NCBI GenBank assembly: GCA_016183655.1
Contig: JACPEH010000023.1
Coordinates: 143,012 to 207,011, forward strand
Origin: Rhodocyclales bacterium
GTDB taxonomy: Bacteria > Pseudomonadota > Gammaproteobacteria > Burkholderiales > Rhodocyclaceae
DNA length: 64,000 bases
Reading direction: 5' to 3'
Shown here: one piece after another, positions 18,301 to 26,473 of the stretch
How positions within the stretch are numbered: the stretch's first letter is position 1
Layout: each line of letters begins with the position of its first letter
Notes under the pieces: generated by a model
The model's input: only the letters and a program-made list of their open reading frames with translations
Database searches by the model: none
What the model was told of the DNA's origin: nothing
Program-made: the position numbers and the translations under genes

Positions 18301-20181
18301 TCAGAGGACGATCTGCGTGCCGAGTTCGACCACCCGGTTGGACGGGATCTTGAAGAAGGCCGTGGCACTGCCGGCGTTGCGGAACATGGCGACGAACAGC
18401 TTCTCGCGCCACAGTGCCATCTCCGAACCGAGGCGCGGAATCAGCGTCTCGCGGCCGAGGAAGAACGAGGTGTCCATCATTTCCACCGCCAGCCCGGCCT
18501 CGGCGCAGAGCGCCAGCGCCGCCGGGATGTCCGGCTCGTCCTTGAAGCCGTACTGGACGATGACGCGGTAGAAGTCGCCCTTCAGCTTGTGCACCTCGAC
18601 GCGGTCGATCTCCGGCACATACGGCGTGTCGAAGACCTGCACCGAGACGAGCACGACGCGCTCGTGCAGCACCTTGTTGTGCATCAGGTTGTGCATCAGC
18701 GCGTGCGGCACACCGTTCGGGTCGGCGTTCATGAACACCGAGGTGCCTGGCACGCGCGTCGGCATGCCGGCGAGCAGCGCGTCGATGAATGAATCAAGAT
18801 GGATCGCCTCGCTCTGCAGGCGGTCGCTGAGCAGCTGGCGGCCACGCTTCCAGGTGGTCATCAGCACGAACACGGCGGCGCCGGCGACCAGCGGGAACCA
18901 GCCGCCGTCGGGAATCTTCAGGATGTTGGCGGCGAGGAAGACCAACTCAACCGAGAGGAAGGCGGCAAACAGCGCGACCGCCTTGTTCCACCCCCAGCCC
19001 CAGACCTTGGCGACGACCACCGTCGCCAGCAGCGAGGTGATCACCATGTCGCCGGTGACGGCGATGCCGTAGGCTGCCGCCAAATTGTTCGATGACTTGA
19101 AGCCGAGCACGAGGATCACCACGGCGAGCAGCAGGCCCCAGTTGACCGCCGGCAGGTAGATCTGCCCCTGCTCCTTCTCCGAGGTGTGCTGCACTTCCAT
19201 GCGCGGCATGAAACCGAGCTGCATGGCCTGGCGCGAGATCGAGAAGGCGCCCGAGATCACCGCCTGCGAGGCGATGATGGTAGCTACCGTGGCCAGCCCG
19301 ACCAGCGGCAGCAGCGCCCAGTCGGGGGCCGACAGGTAGAACGGATTCTGCACGGTGTCCGGGTTCGCCAGGATCAACGCGCCCTGGCCGAAATAATTGA
19401 GCACCAGCGAGGGCAGCACGAAGCCGTACCAGGCGAGCTGGATCGGCTTGCGGCCGAAGTGCCCCATGTCCGCATAGAGCGCCTCGGCGCCGGTCACGGC
19501 GAGGACGACGTTGCCCATCGCCACCAGCGCCATGGCCTTGTTGGTGGCCAGGAATTCCAGCGCGTAGAGCGGGTTGAGCGCGAGCAGCACGTGCGGGTTG
19601 TCGGCGATGTTGTAGAGCCCGAGGCCGGCCAACGTCGAGAACCAGACGATCATGACCGGGCCGAACAGCGCGCCGACGCGGGCGGTGCCGCGCTTCTGCA
19701 TATAGAAGAGCGCGAAGAGGACGACCAGCGTCACCGGGATGACGAAGGACTTCATCGCCGGCGCCACGATCTCCAGCCCCTCGACCGCGGACAGCACCGA
19801 GATCGCCGGCGTCACCATGCCGTCGCCGTAGAACATCGCGGCGCCGAGGATGCCGATGATGGTGATGATCTTCAGCCGCCGCGGGTTGCCCTGCGCATCG
19901 TGCAGCGCCAGCGCGATCAGCGCCATGATGCCGCCCTCGCCGCGGTTGTCGGCGCGCATGATGATCGCCACGTACTTGAGCGAGACGACGATGATCAGCG
20001 CCCAGAAGAAGGCCGACAGGCTGCCCAGGACGTTGTCGTCAGTGAGCGGGATCGGGTGGTTGCCGGCGAAGACTTCCTTCATCGCGTACAGCGGGCTGGT
20101 GCCGATGTCGCCGTAGACGACGCCGAGCGCGGCCAGCGCCAGTGCGGGCACGGCGGTTTTTGCGGCAGAGTGGCTTTGCAT
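18301..20181 (-). CDS. kup: Potassium transporter Kup, second copy
   Basis: A 626-residue Kup paralogue with the same blocks as the first copy (ALGVVYGDIGTSPLYAMKEVF, ADNRGEGGIMAL, FYGDGMVTPAISVLSA, GAEALYADMGHFG) and the same last residues, NRVVELGTQIVL. The tail-to-tail arrangement suggests an old duplication by inversion or independent fixation of two systems with different affinities. No good Shine-Dalgarno is seen before its ATG; a short open frame (20210-20329) ends 28 nt upstream. It is not in an operon with the KdpDE-like genes. Confidence 0.97.
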   Translation of the reverse strand: MQSHSAAKTAVPALALAALGVVYGDIGTSPLYAMKEVFAGNHPIPLTDDNVLGSLSAFFWALIIVVSLKYVAIIMRADNRGEGGIMALIALALHDAQGNPRRLKIITIIGILGAAMFYGDGMVTPAISVLSAVEGLEIVAPAMKSFVIPVTLVVLFALFYMQKRGTARVGALFGPVMIVWFSTLAGLGLYNIADNPHVLLALNPLYALEFLATNKAMALVAMGNVVLAVTGAEALYADMGHFGRKPIQLAWYGFVLPSLVLNYFGQGALILANPDTVQNPFYLSAPDWALLPLVGLATVATIIASQAVISGAFSISRQAMQLGFMPRMEVQHTSEKEQGQIYLPAVNWGLLLAVVILVLGFKSSNNLAAAYGIAVTGDMVITSLLATVVVAKVWGWGWNKAVALFAAFLSVELVFLAANILKIPDGGWFPLVAGAAVFVLMTTWKRGRQLLSDRLQSEAIHLDSFIDALLAGMPTRVPGTSVFMNADPNGVPHALMHNLMHNKVLHERVVLVSVQVFDTPYVPEIDRVEVHKLKGDFYRVIVQYGFKDEPDIPAALALCAEAGLAVEMMDTSFFLGRETLIPRLGSEMALWREKLFVAMFRNAGSATAFFKIPSNRVVELGTQIVL

Positions 20182-20209
20182 TGGGAGGATTCCGGAGCGG
20201 AACGAACGC

Positions 20210-20329
20210 TCAGCCGTGCCGCGCGGCGGTTCGTCCGGCGGCGGCCGGCGCGCGCGCGCAGGCGGGGGCGCGACCGTGCCGATCCCGCGCCGCCTGCACG
20301 AAAAGTTCGAAGCTGTTGAGCCTGTTCAT
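20210..20329 (-). CDS. Possible short leader ORF before the second kup
   Basis: A 39-codon frame starting MNRLNSFELFVQAARDRHG with Ala/Arg-rich remainder, preceded at a distance by AGGGG. It ends 28 nt before the kup start, which itself lacks a clear ribosome site, so coupled translation is conceivable. There is no homology I recognise and it may be chance. The rest of 20182-20615 shows no other gene. Confidence 0.2.
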   Translation of the reverse strand: MNRLNSFELFVQAARDRHGRAPACARAPAAAGRTAARHG

Positions 20330-20508
20330 TGGAAACCCCTGCCCGTATCCCGGTCTGCTTTGTTGCGCCGCGGCAATTCTGCATCAAATCGGCCCGAACG
20401 TGGACACAAGTCGTTACAGATTTTTTCGGATTCTGGTGGCAGTCGGCAACGGGGGATGCCGCCGTTTCCGCCTGCCGCGCCGGGAGCACCCCGGGTCCCC
20501 GCAGACAC

Positions 20509-20537
20509 TGGATGCGCGCCGGCATTCCCTTTAATAT
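20509..20537 (+). promoter_or_regulatory. Possible promoter of the haem-c cyclase pair
   Basis: TAATAT (20532-20537) is a good -10 element; 17 nt upstream is a poor -35 (TGGATG, 20509-20514). It would give a leader of about 70 nt before the ATG at 20616. The weak -35 suggests an activator may be needed. Confidence 0.4.
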
Positions 20538-20615
20538 TGGCGCACTCTCGCCGCACCGGGCATCCGGCGCGACACCGCCGCCCCCGTTCCCGGACGCCCC
20601 CAGCCGAACAAGCCC

Positions 20616-22313
20616 ATGTCCCTGACGCGTATCCGCCACAAGATGCTGGCCGTAGTCGGGCTGACCGCCGCGCTGGGCTTCGTCACCTCCGCCTACTACT
20701 ACGTCTCCCATCAGGAGAAGGCGCTGCTGGCGCAGAACGAGCAGACCATGATCCGTCTCGCGGAGAGCGTCAGCCAGGGCCTGCAGAGCGTCATGCTGGC
20801 GGGCTCGGCCGACATCGCGCAGGCCTTCGCCGACAACCTGAAGAAGATCGCCGAGGTGTCCGAATTCCGCATCATGCGCGCCAACGGCGACGAGGCCTTC
20901 CGCGACAACCAGACCATCGACGAGGTCAACCGGCGACGCGGCGAGGAGCTTTTCTGGCCGCGCGACGAGGAGAAGCGCGTGTCCATCCTGCCGGCGGACA
21001 ACGCCAACCTGCGGCAGGTCCTGCACACGAACAAGTCGCTGATGCTCTACGACCGCGCCACCCCGGAGCGCTCGACGCTGACCTTCATGCTGCCGGTGCC
21101 GAATTCGGAGCAGTGCTACAAGTGCCACGGCAGCAAGAGCAACATCCGCGGCGTGGTGATGCTGACCACCTCGCTGGCGCGGGTCGAGCGCGACATCCTG
21201 AAGACCCGCCAGAACGTCGTCCTCCTTCTCGGCGGCGCCCTGATGCTGACCATGCTGCTGACCGGCTACACGCTGGGCCGCGCCGTGATCCGCCCGATCG
21301 AGAAGGCAACGACGGCGATGCAGGCGGTCTCCGGCGGCAACCTCGACTCGCACATGAAAGTCGGCAGCGGCGACGAGATGGGGCAGATGGCATCGAGCTT
21401 CAACCTGATGACCGAAGAACTGCGCCGCACCTACGCCAGCCTGCGCCGTGAGCAGAACAAGCTGACGACGATCATCCAGAGTTCGAGCGAAGGCATCGTC
21501 GTCACCGACAGCGAGGATCGCATCGTGCTGGTCAACCCGGCGGCGGCGGCGCTGCTCGGCAAGTCGGAAACGGAGATCGCGCGCGAGGGCTTCCTCGGCC
21601 TCTTCGACGCGCCCGAGGAGATCGCCATCTGGCTCACCGCCGGCGACCGTTCCGGGCCGCACATGAAGATCCGTGGCGGGCGGCACCTGCGCGTCTTCGT
21701 CAACACCATCCGCCACGGCGACGGCGATGTGCTCGGCAGCGTCGCCCAGATCCGCGACATGACCGAGGAACTCCAACTCGAAGGCGAACTGCGCCGCCTG
21801 TCGACCACCGACGGGCTGACCGGCCTGTACAACCGGCGCCACCTCGAAAACACGCTGCGCAACGAACTCGACCGCGCCCGCCGCACCCGCCAACCGCTGG
21901 CGATCGTGATGTTCGACGTCGACCACTTCAAGCGCTTCAACGACACCTATGGCCACGACCAGGGCGACCGCGTGCTGCAGGCGGTGGCCGACACGATGCG
22001 CGCCAACCTGCGCGAACCCGATGTCCCCTGCCGCTACGGCGGCGAGGAATTCCTGCTGATCCTGCCGGCAACGGCGCAGGCGACCGCCGTCGACATGGCG
22101 GAGCAACTGCGCGCCGCGGTGGAAGCGATGGCGGTGGACGACCTGCGGGTGACGATCAGCCTCGGCGTCGCGAGCACGCCGGAAATCGACACGACGATCC
22201 CCGACACGCTGATCGCCGCCGCCGACGCGGCCCTCTATCGCGCCAAGGAAGGCGGCCGCAACCGCGTTTCGGTGGCCGGCGTGACGGGAGTATCGGGAGG
22301 CGCCCCGACATGA
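20616..22313 (+). CDS. Membrane diguanylate cyclase with periplasmic c-type haem sensor, HAMP and PAS domains (first of tandem pair)
   Basis: A 565-residue cyclic-di-GMP synthase. Domain order: membrane helix 1 (about 9-29), a periplasmic Tll0287-like/DUF3365-type sensor (30-200) with one haem-attachment motif CYKCH (167-171), membrane helix 2 (about 201-220), HAMP (about 221-280), PAS (about 285-385) and GGDEF. The active site is GGEEF in CRYGGEEFLLIL, and the inhibitory RxxD (REPD) stands five residues before it, so catalysis with product feedback is expected. The haem probably reports redox state, oxygen or nitric oxide in the periplasm. The stop overlaps the start of a paralogue (ATGA). 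Confidence 0.92.
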   Translation: MSLTRIRHKMLAVVGLTAALGFVTSAYYYVSHQEKALLAQNEQTMIRLAESVSQGLQSVMLAGSADIAQAFADNLKKIAEVSEFRIMRANGDEAFRDNQTIDEVNRRRGEELFWPRDEEKRVSILPADNANLRQVLHTNKSLMLYDRATPERSTLTFMLPVPNSEQCYKCHGSKSNIRGVVMLTTSLARVERDILKTRQNVVLLLGGALMLTMLLTGYTLGRAVIRPIEKATTAMQAVSGGNLDSHMKVGSGDEMGQMASSFNLMTEELRRTYASLRREQNKLTTIIQSSSEGIVVTDSEDRIVLVNPAAAALLGKSETEIAREGFLGLFDAPEEIAIWLTAGDRSGPHMKIRGGRHLRVFVNTIRHGDGDVLGSVAQIRDMTEELQLEGELRRLSTTDGLTGLYNRRHLENTLRNELDRARRTRQPLAIVMFDVDHFKRFNDTYGHDQGDRVLQAVADTMRANLREPDVPCRYGGEEFLLILPATAQATAVDMAEQLRAAVEAMAVDDLRVTISLGVASTPEIDTTIPDTLIAAADAALYRAKEGGRNRVSVAGVTGVSGGAPT

Positions 22314-24019
22314 CCATCCACCGCCTGCGCCACAAGGTCCTGCTGCTGCTCATGCTGACGATGTCGCTGGGCTTCACCGGCACCGCGTTCTTCTACATGC
22401 ACTCGGCGGAGCAGTCGGTCCACGCCGAGAACGAGCGTTCGCTGCACAAGCTGACCGAATCGATCATCACGGTGATCCATACGGTGATGCTCGACAACCA
22501 CGCCGAGATCATGCGCGAGTACATCCCTCGCCTGCGCGGCGTCGAGGGACTGGCGGACTTCCGCATCCTGCGCCGCGACGGCACCGACGCCTTCGTCGAC
22601 AACCGCACCATCGCGTCGGTCAACGCGCTGCTTGGCGAGGAAGCCTTCCCGCGCCGGCGCAGCGTCCCCAACCCGCCGCAGTTCGACCCACGGCATCCGG
22701 CCTTCGTCCGTGCGCTGACCGGCGAGGAAGCGGTCACGCTGTTCGAGACCGGCAAGGGCGGCGAACGCCTGCTGCGCTTCCTCGACCCGATCGAATCCTC
22801 GCCGAAATGCTTCCGCTGCCACGGACGCGAGAGCGGGCCGCGCGGCGTGGTGATGGTCGTCACTTCGCTGGCGGCGATGGAGCGCAACATCCAGCAGGTC
22901 CGTTTCGAATCCTTCTCGCTGCTGGCCGTCAGCCTGGTGATCACGATGCTGCTCACCGGCTACATGCTCGGCCGCACCATCGTCCGCCCGATCGAAACGG
23001 TGACGCGGGCGCTGAGCCGGATCTCCTCCGGCGACTTCACGCACAACGTTGCCGTGCACGGCAACGACGAGATCGGCCACCTCGCCGCCGGCTTCAACGC
23101 GATGACCAGCGAACTGCGCTCGACCTACGACCACATGCAGCGCGAGGGCGACAAGCTGCGCACCATCGTCGAAGGCGCGCAGACGGCGGTGATCGCCACC
23201 GACAGCAGCGGCAAGGTGGTCATCGTCAACCAGGCGGCGACCGAGTATCTGGGCAAGACCGCCGAGGAGATCGTCGCCGGCGGCATCGAGAACATCTTCG
23301 ACAACCCGGCGACGATGCAGCATCTGCTCGCCCAGGACGACCAGTGGGAAAAGCCGCCGGAGCGGACGGTGAGCTACAAGGGCCGGGTTTTCCTCGTCTC
23401 CGCAGCGACCATCACCGACGAGGAAGGCGCCGTGATCGGCTCGGCGGCGCTGCTGCAGGACGTCACCGAGGAGAAGCGCCTGCTCGACGAGCTGCGCAAG
23501 CTGTCGACCACCGACGCGCTGACCGGCCTCTACAACCGGCGGCACCTCGACGCCACGCTGAAGCGCGAGATCGAGCGCAGCAAGCTGTCGCAGGTACCGC
23601 TGTCGGTGGTCCTCTTCGACGTCGACCATTTCAAGCGCTTCAACGACGAGCACGGGCACGACCAGGGCGATCGCGTGCTGCAGGCGGTCGGCGAGTGGAT
23701 GCACCAGGTCACGCGCCAGTACGACACGCCATGCCGCTACGGCGGCGAGGAGTTCGTGCTGATCCTGCCGGCGACCACGCCGGAGACTGCCGTGCTGGTC
23801 GCGGAACGCCTGCGCAAGCTGGTCGAGTCGTCCGCCGTCGACGGCCTCTCGGTGACCATCAGCCTGGGCGTCGCGTGCACCGCCAGCCCCGGCCTGATCG
23901 CCCCGGAAGCGCTGATCGAGGCTGCCGACAGCGCGCTCTACCGCTCGAAGCACGGCGGCCGCAACCGCACCACGGCCTATGGCGAAACCGGAGCAGCGGA
24001 GGGAACGGCGCCGGCCTGA
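22310..24019 (+). CDS. Membrane diguanylate cyclase with periplasmic c-type haem sensor, HAMP and PAS domains (second of tandem pair)
   Basis: A 569-residue paralogue of the preceding gene with the same order: helix, periplasmic sensor, haem motif CFRCH at exactly the same residues (167-171), second helix, HAMP, PAS, GGDEF. GGEEF and the RxxD inhibitory site (RQYD) are intact. The sensor halves have diverged more than the GGDEF halves; the second copy carries an extra proline-rich stretch (residues about 115-130). Overlapping stop/start codons imply co-translation and perhaps heterodimers. It is convergent with a haem-binding DOMON-like gene. Confidence 0.92.
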   Translation: MTIHRLRHKVLLLLMLTMSLGFTGTAFFYMHSAEQSVHAENERSLHKLTESIITVIHTVMLDNHAEIMREYIPRLRGVEGLADFRILRRDGTDAFVDNRTIASVNALLGEEAFPRRRSVPNPPQFDPRHPAFVRALTGEEAVTLFETGKGGERLLRFLDPIESSPKCFRCHGRESGPRGVVMVVTSLAAMERNIQQVRFESFSLLAVSLVITMLLTGYMLGRTIVRPIETVTRALSRISSGDFTHNVAVHGNDEIGHLAAGFNAMTSELRSTYDHMQREGDKLRTIVEGAQTAVIATDSSGKVVIVNQAATEYLGKTAEEIVAGGIENIFDNPATMQHLLAQDDQWEKPPERTVSYKGRVFLVSAATITDEEGAVIGSAALLQDVTEEKRLLDELRKLSTTDALTGLYNRRHLDATLKREIERSKLSQVPLSVVLFDVDHFKRFNDEHGHDQGDRVLQAVGEWMHQVTRQYDTPCRYGGEEFVLILPATTPETAVLVAERLRKLVESSAVDGLSVTISLGVACTASPGLIAPEALIEAADSALYRSKHGGRNRTTAYGETGAAEGTAPA

Positions 24020-24050
24020 GCACGGCCGGCGCGGTGACGGCGGAAAGCGT

Positions 24051-24962
24051 TCAGCGCACCGCGCCGAAGTCGAAGCGCAGCGGCTCGGACACGCTCTTGT
24101 GCTCGTCGGAGGCGCGGTTGAAGACGGCGATCTGCCCGGTGATCTTGGCGCCGGGGGCGAACGGCCGGTCGTCGGCATGGCCGGTGTCGAGCTTGCGCGC
24201 CAGTTCGAGGTTCCAGAAGCCCCCTTTCCAGACGCCCTTCGCCTGCACGTCGGTCGTGCTGCCGGCCGCTTTCGGATTCAGCTCGAACGACTCGATGCGC
24301 GCGGTGCCCTGCGTTTTCGGCGGCCGCACGGTCTTGTAGAGCGGGTCGCCGGCGTCGCGGTGCTTCTTGATATAGACCGTACCGACGCCCTGCACGGCGT
24401 ATTCGGCGGCGTTCTCGATCTCGCGCGTCGCCACCTCGTGCAGCATGTCCTCGGCCAGGCCCTGCGCATTGGAGCGGCCGGCCGACCACAGCCAGACGTC
24501 GACGCGATAGCTGTTGGCGGAGAGCATGCTGCGGTCGAACGTGCCGTCGAGATGCCAGCGCACGGCGAACATGTCGTCGCGCGCCTTGCCCTCGACATAG
24601 CGCCCGCCCGACCACTCCCAGCCGCGATACGCCGTGTCGGCGGCATCGTCCGGCCAGCGGGCGGCGAGGAAGAAGCGGCCGTCGGCGACGCCGGCCTTCA
24701 GCTCGACGTTGATGGAACCGGTGTGGTTGCGATCCTCGCCGTCTAGGCCGAAGCGGGCGCGCGCCGACGGCAGCACCGCCGGATGGACCGCCACCCGGAC
24801 CCAGCCGTCCTTGCCCCAGTCGGCCAGGTTGCCGTCGACCGCCGGCGCCTTTGCCAGCACGGCGACCGGAACAAGCTGCGGCGGATCGGGCTCGGCGGCG
24901 CCGACCACCGCCGGCAACAGCGCGCCGGCGAGCAGCGGGAGAAAGCCGGGCTTCGCCATCAT
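24051..24962 (-). CDS. Periplasmic ethylbenzene-dehydrogenase-type haem-binding (DOMON-like) protein
   Basis: A 303-residue exported protein with a signal peptide (about 1-23). The body is a beta-rich EB_dh/DOMON-like domain of the kind found in the haem b subunit of DMSO-reductase-family dehydrogenases (ethylbenzene, selenate, chlorate) and in stand-alone periplasmic cytochromes. Supporting stretches are VDGNLADWGKDGWVRV near the N-terminus, FFLAARWPDD and WKGGFWNLELARKLDTG. No CxxCH is present. Its start overlaps the cupredoxin stop (ATGA), so the two proteins are co-expressed and may exchange electrons. No molybdoenzyme catalytic subunit is present nearby. Confidence 0.8.
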   Translation of the reverse strand: MMAKPGFLPLLAGALLPAVVGAAEPDPPQLVPVAVLAKAPAVDGNLADWGKDGWVRVAVHPAVLPSARARFGLDGEDRNHTGSINVELKAGVADGRFFLAARWPDDAADTAYRGWEWSGGRYVEGKARDDMFAVRWHLDGTFDRSMLSANSYRVDVWLWSAGRSNAQGLAEDMLHEVATREIENAAEYAVQGVGTVYIKKHRDAGDPLYKTVRPPKTQGTARIESFELNPKAAGSTTDVQAKGVWKGGFWNLELARKLDTGHADDRPFAPGAKITGQIAVFNRASDEHKSVSEPLRFDFGAVR

Positions 24963-25417
24963 TCGATGACCAGCTGGCCTTCCATGCCTTTTTCCCGGTG
25001 GTCGTCGATCGTGCAATAGACCGGGTAGGTGCCGGACTTGACCGGGACGAAGTAGAGGTCGAGCTGACCGCCCTTCTTCAGCACCTCGAAGGCGGTGAAG
25101 TACGGCGCCTTGGCCTCCGCCTGGCCATTGACCATGATCTTGCGCCAGGCAACGGCGCGGTTGAATTCCGGCGAGGTGAAGTAGTGATCCTTCTCGCCGA
25201 CGTTCTTCAGTTCGACCTTGTAGGCCTTGCCGGCCTTGAAGCGCAGGTCTTCCGGCGTGTAGTGATGTTCCGACATCTCGACGGTGACGGTCGTCAGCGC
25301 CTTCCAGTCGGCCTTGTCGACATAGTCCTTGGCGTTTTCGATGTAGTCGGCGGCGACGGCGGACAGCGGCACGCCGGCAATCAGGCCGGCCAGCATGGCA
25401 GTACGGACAAGCTTCAT
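24959..25417 (-). CDS. Exported cupredoxin
   Basis: A 152-residue blue-copper-type protein. A signal peptide ends around residue 23 (SAVAAD). The C-terminal loop Cys135-x4-His140-x4-Met145 (VYCTIDDHREKGM) is the classic type 1 copper ligand loop, and His78 in GEKDHYF is the likely fourth ligand. GGAGG lies in front of the ATG at 25417; an in-frame upstream start at 25525 lacks a signal peptide and is not used. It is the first gene of a two-gene unit with the haem-binding protein, a plausible periplasmic electron carrier pair. Confidence 0.9.
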   Translation of the reverse strand: MKLVRTAMLAGLIAGVPLSAVAADYIENAKDYVDKADWKALTTVTVEMSEHHYTPEDLRFKAGKAYKVELKNVGEKDHYFTSPEFNRAVAWRKIMVNGQAEAKAPYFTAFEVLKKGGQLDLYFVPVKSGTYPVYCTIDDHREKGMEGQLVIE

Positions 25418-25596
25418 GAAGCACCTCCAAAATGGTTGGCGCCTCTCCCCGGTTTTTGGTGTTGGTTGCTTTTCTATTGTTGGCCGCAATGATGCCCGTC
25501 GCGCACCGGGCGGGCAAGCACCCAAACGTCCGGCCGTGCCAGCCGGCCGCGCTCTTGGTAGAGTGGACGGCCTGCGAACCCCCGCTGGAGCGAACC

Positions 25597-25914
25597 ATGA
25601 CGCCCCCGATGTCCCGTTACGCCTTTTCGATCCTCGCCACGCTGCTTTGTTCCGGCGCTGCGCAAGCCCAGTCGATCATCCCCAAGCTCGACCAGGAGGG
25701 ACGCAAGGGCGACATGGCCCGGCTGGCCAAGGAACAGGCGGTGGCCAAGTTCAACGCCGCCGACACCGACAAGGACGGCAAGCTGTCGAAGGACGAGGCC
25801 GGCAAGACCAGCCCCTACCTCGCCGAGAATTTCGACAAGCGCGACACCGACAAGGACGGCTTCCTCAGCTGGGAAGAGTATGTCGGCCACGACCGCTGGC
25901 CGAAGGACAAGTGA
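25597..25914 (+). CDS. Exported EF-hand calcium-binding protein
   Basis: A 105-residue protein with a signal peptide (to about residue 27, AAQAQS) and two EF-hand loops, DTDKDGKLSKDE and DTDKDGFLSWEE, each with Asp at positions 1, 3 and 5 and Glu at 12. The two loops are about 28 residues apart, forming a normal EF-hand pair. Function is unknown; related small EF-hand proteins are common in the betaproteobacterial periplasm. GGAG precedes the ATG at 25597. It is divergent from the cupredoxin gene. Confidence 0.9.
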   Translation: MTPPMSRYAFSILATLLCSGAAQAQSIIPKLDQEGRKGDMARLAKEQAVAKFNAADTDKDGKLSKDEAGKTSPYLAENFDKRDTDKDGFLSWEEYVGHDRWPKDK

Positions 25915-25935
25915 GACGACCGGACGCAGCAAGGA

Positions 25936-25967
25936 AAATGGCCTCCGCGGAGGCCATTTCCATTTTT
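25936..25967. terminator. Bidirectional terminator between the EF-hand gene and ssb
   Basis: A perfect 24-bp palindrome (AAATGGCCTCC and its complement around GC, 25936-25959) is followed by CCATTTTTG on the plus strand and by TTTTCC on the minus strand. It serves the two convergent genes. Confidence 0.85.
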
Positions 25968-25983
25968 GCGACGGCGCGCTCGC

Positions 25984-26445
25984 TCAGAACGGAATGTCGT
26001 CGTCCATGTCGTCGAAGCTCGGCTTCTTCGCTGCGGAGGGCTTGGCGCCGCCGTAGGCCGGTGCCGGCGCGCTGTCGCCGCCGCCATAGGAGGACGGTTC
26101 GCCCTGCCCCTGGCGGCCGCCGAGCATCTTCATTTCCTCGGCTTCGATCTCGGTCGTGTAGCGCTCCTGGCCGTCCTTGTCCTGCCACTTGCGGGTGCGC
26201 AGGCGGCCTTCGATATAGACCTGCGAGCCCTTCTTCAGGTACTGGCCGGCGATCTCGGCCAGCCGCCGGAAGAGCACCACGCGGTGCCATTCGGTGGCTT
26301 CCTTCTTCTCGCCGCTGGCCTTGTCCTTCCAGCTGTCGGTCGTTGCCAGGCGCAGGTTGGTCACCGGGTCGCCGCTCGGCAGGTAGCGCGTTTCGGGATC
26401 GGCACCGAGGTTGCCGACGAGGATCACTTTGTTGACCGAAGCCAT
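25984..26445 (-). CDS. ssb: Single-stranded DNA-binding protein
   Basis: SSB coats single-stranded DNA and recruits repair and replication proteins. It has 153 residues. The OB fold begins [18 protein letters not shown], with the [21 protein letters not shown] and [18 protein letters not shown] blocks. A Gly/Ala-rich linker leads to the acidic tip DDDIPF that binds partner proteins. GGAGGGAGA precedes the ATG. It follows an MFS gene by 28 nt, an order often found next to uvrA in betaproteobacteria. Confidence 0.98.
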   Translation of the reverse strand: MASVNKVILVGNLGADPETRYLPSGDPVTNLRLATTDSWKDKASGEKKEATEWHRVVLFRRLAEIAGQYLKKGSQVYIEGRLRTRKWQDKDGQERYTTEIEAEEMKMLGGRQGQGEPSSYGGGDSAPAPAYGGAKPSAAKKPSFDDMDDDIPF

Positions 26446-26473
26446 TGTCTGTCTCCCTCCAGAGGGGTTGCGT

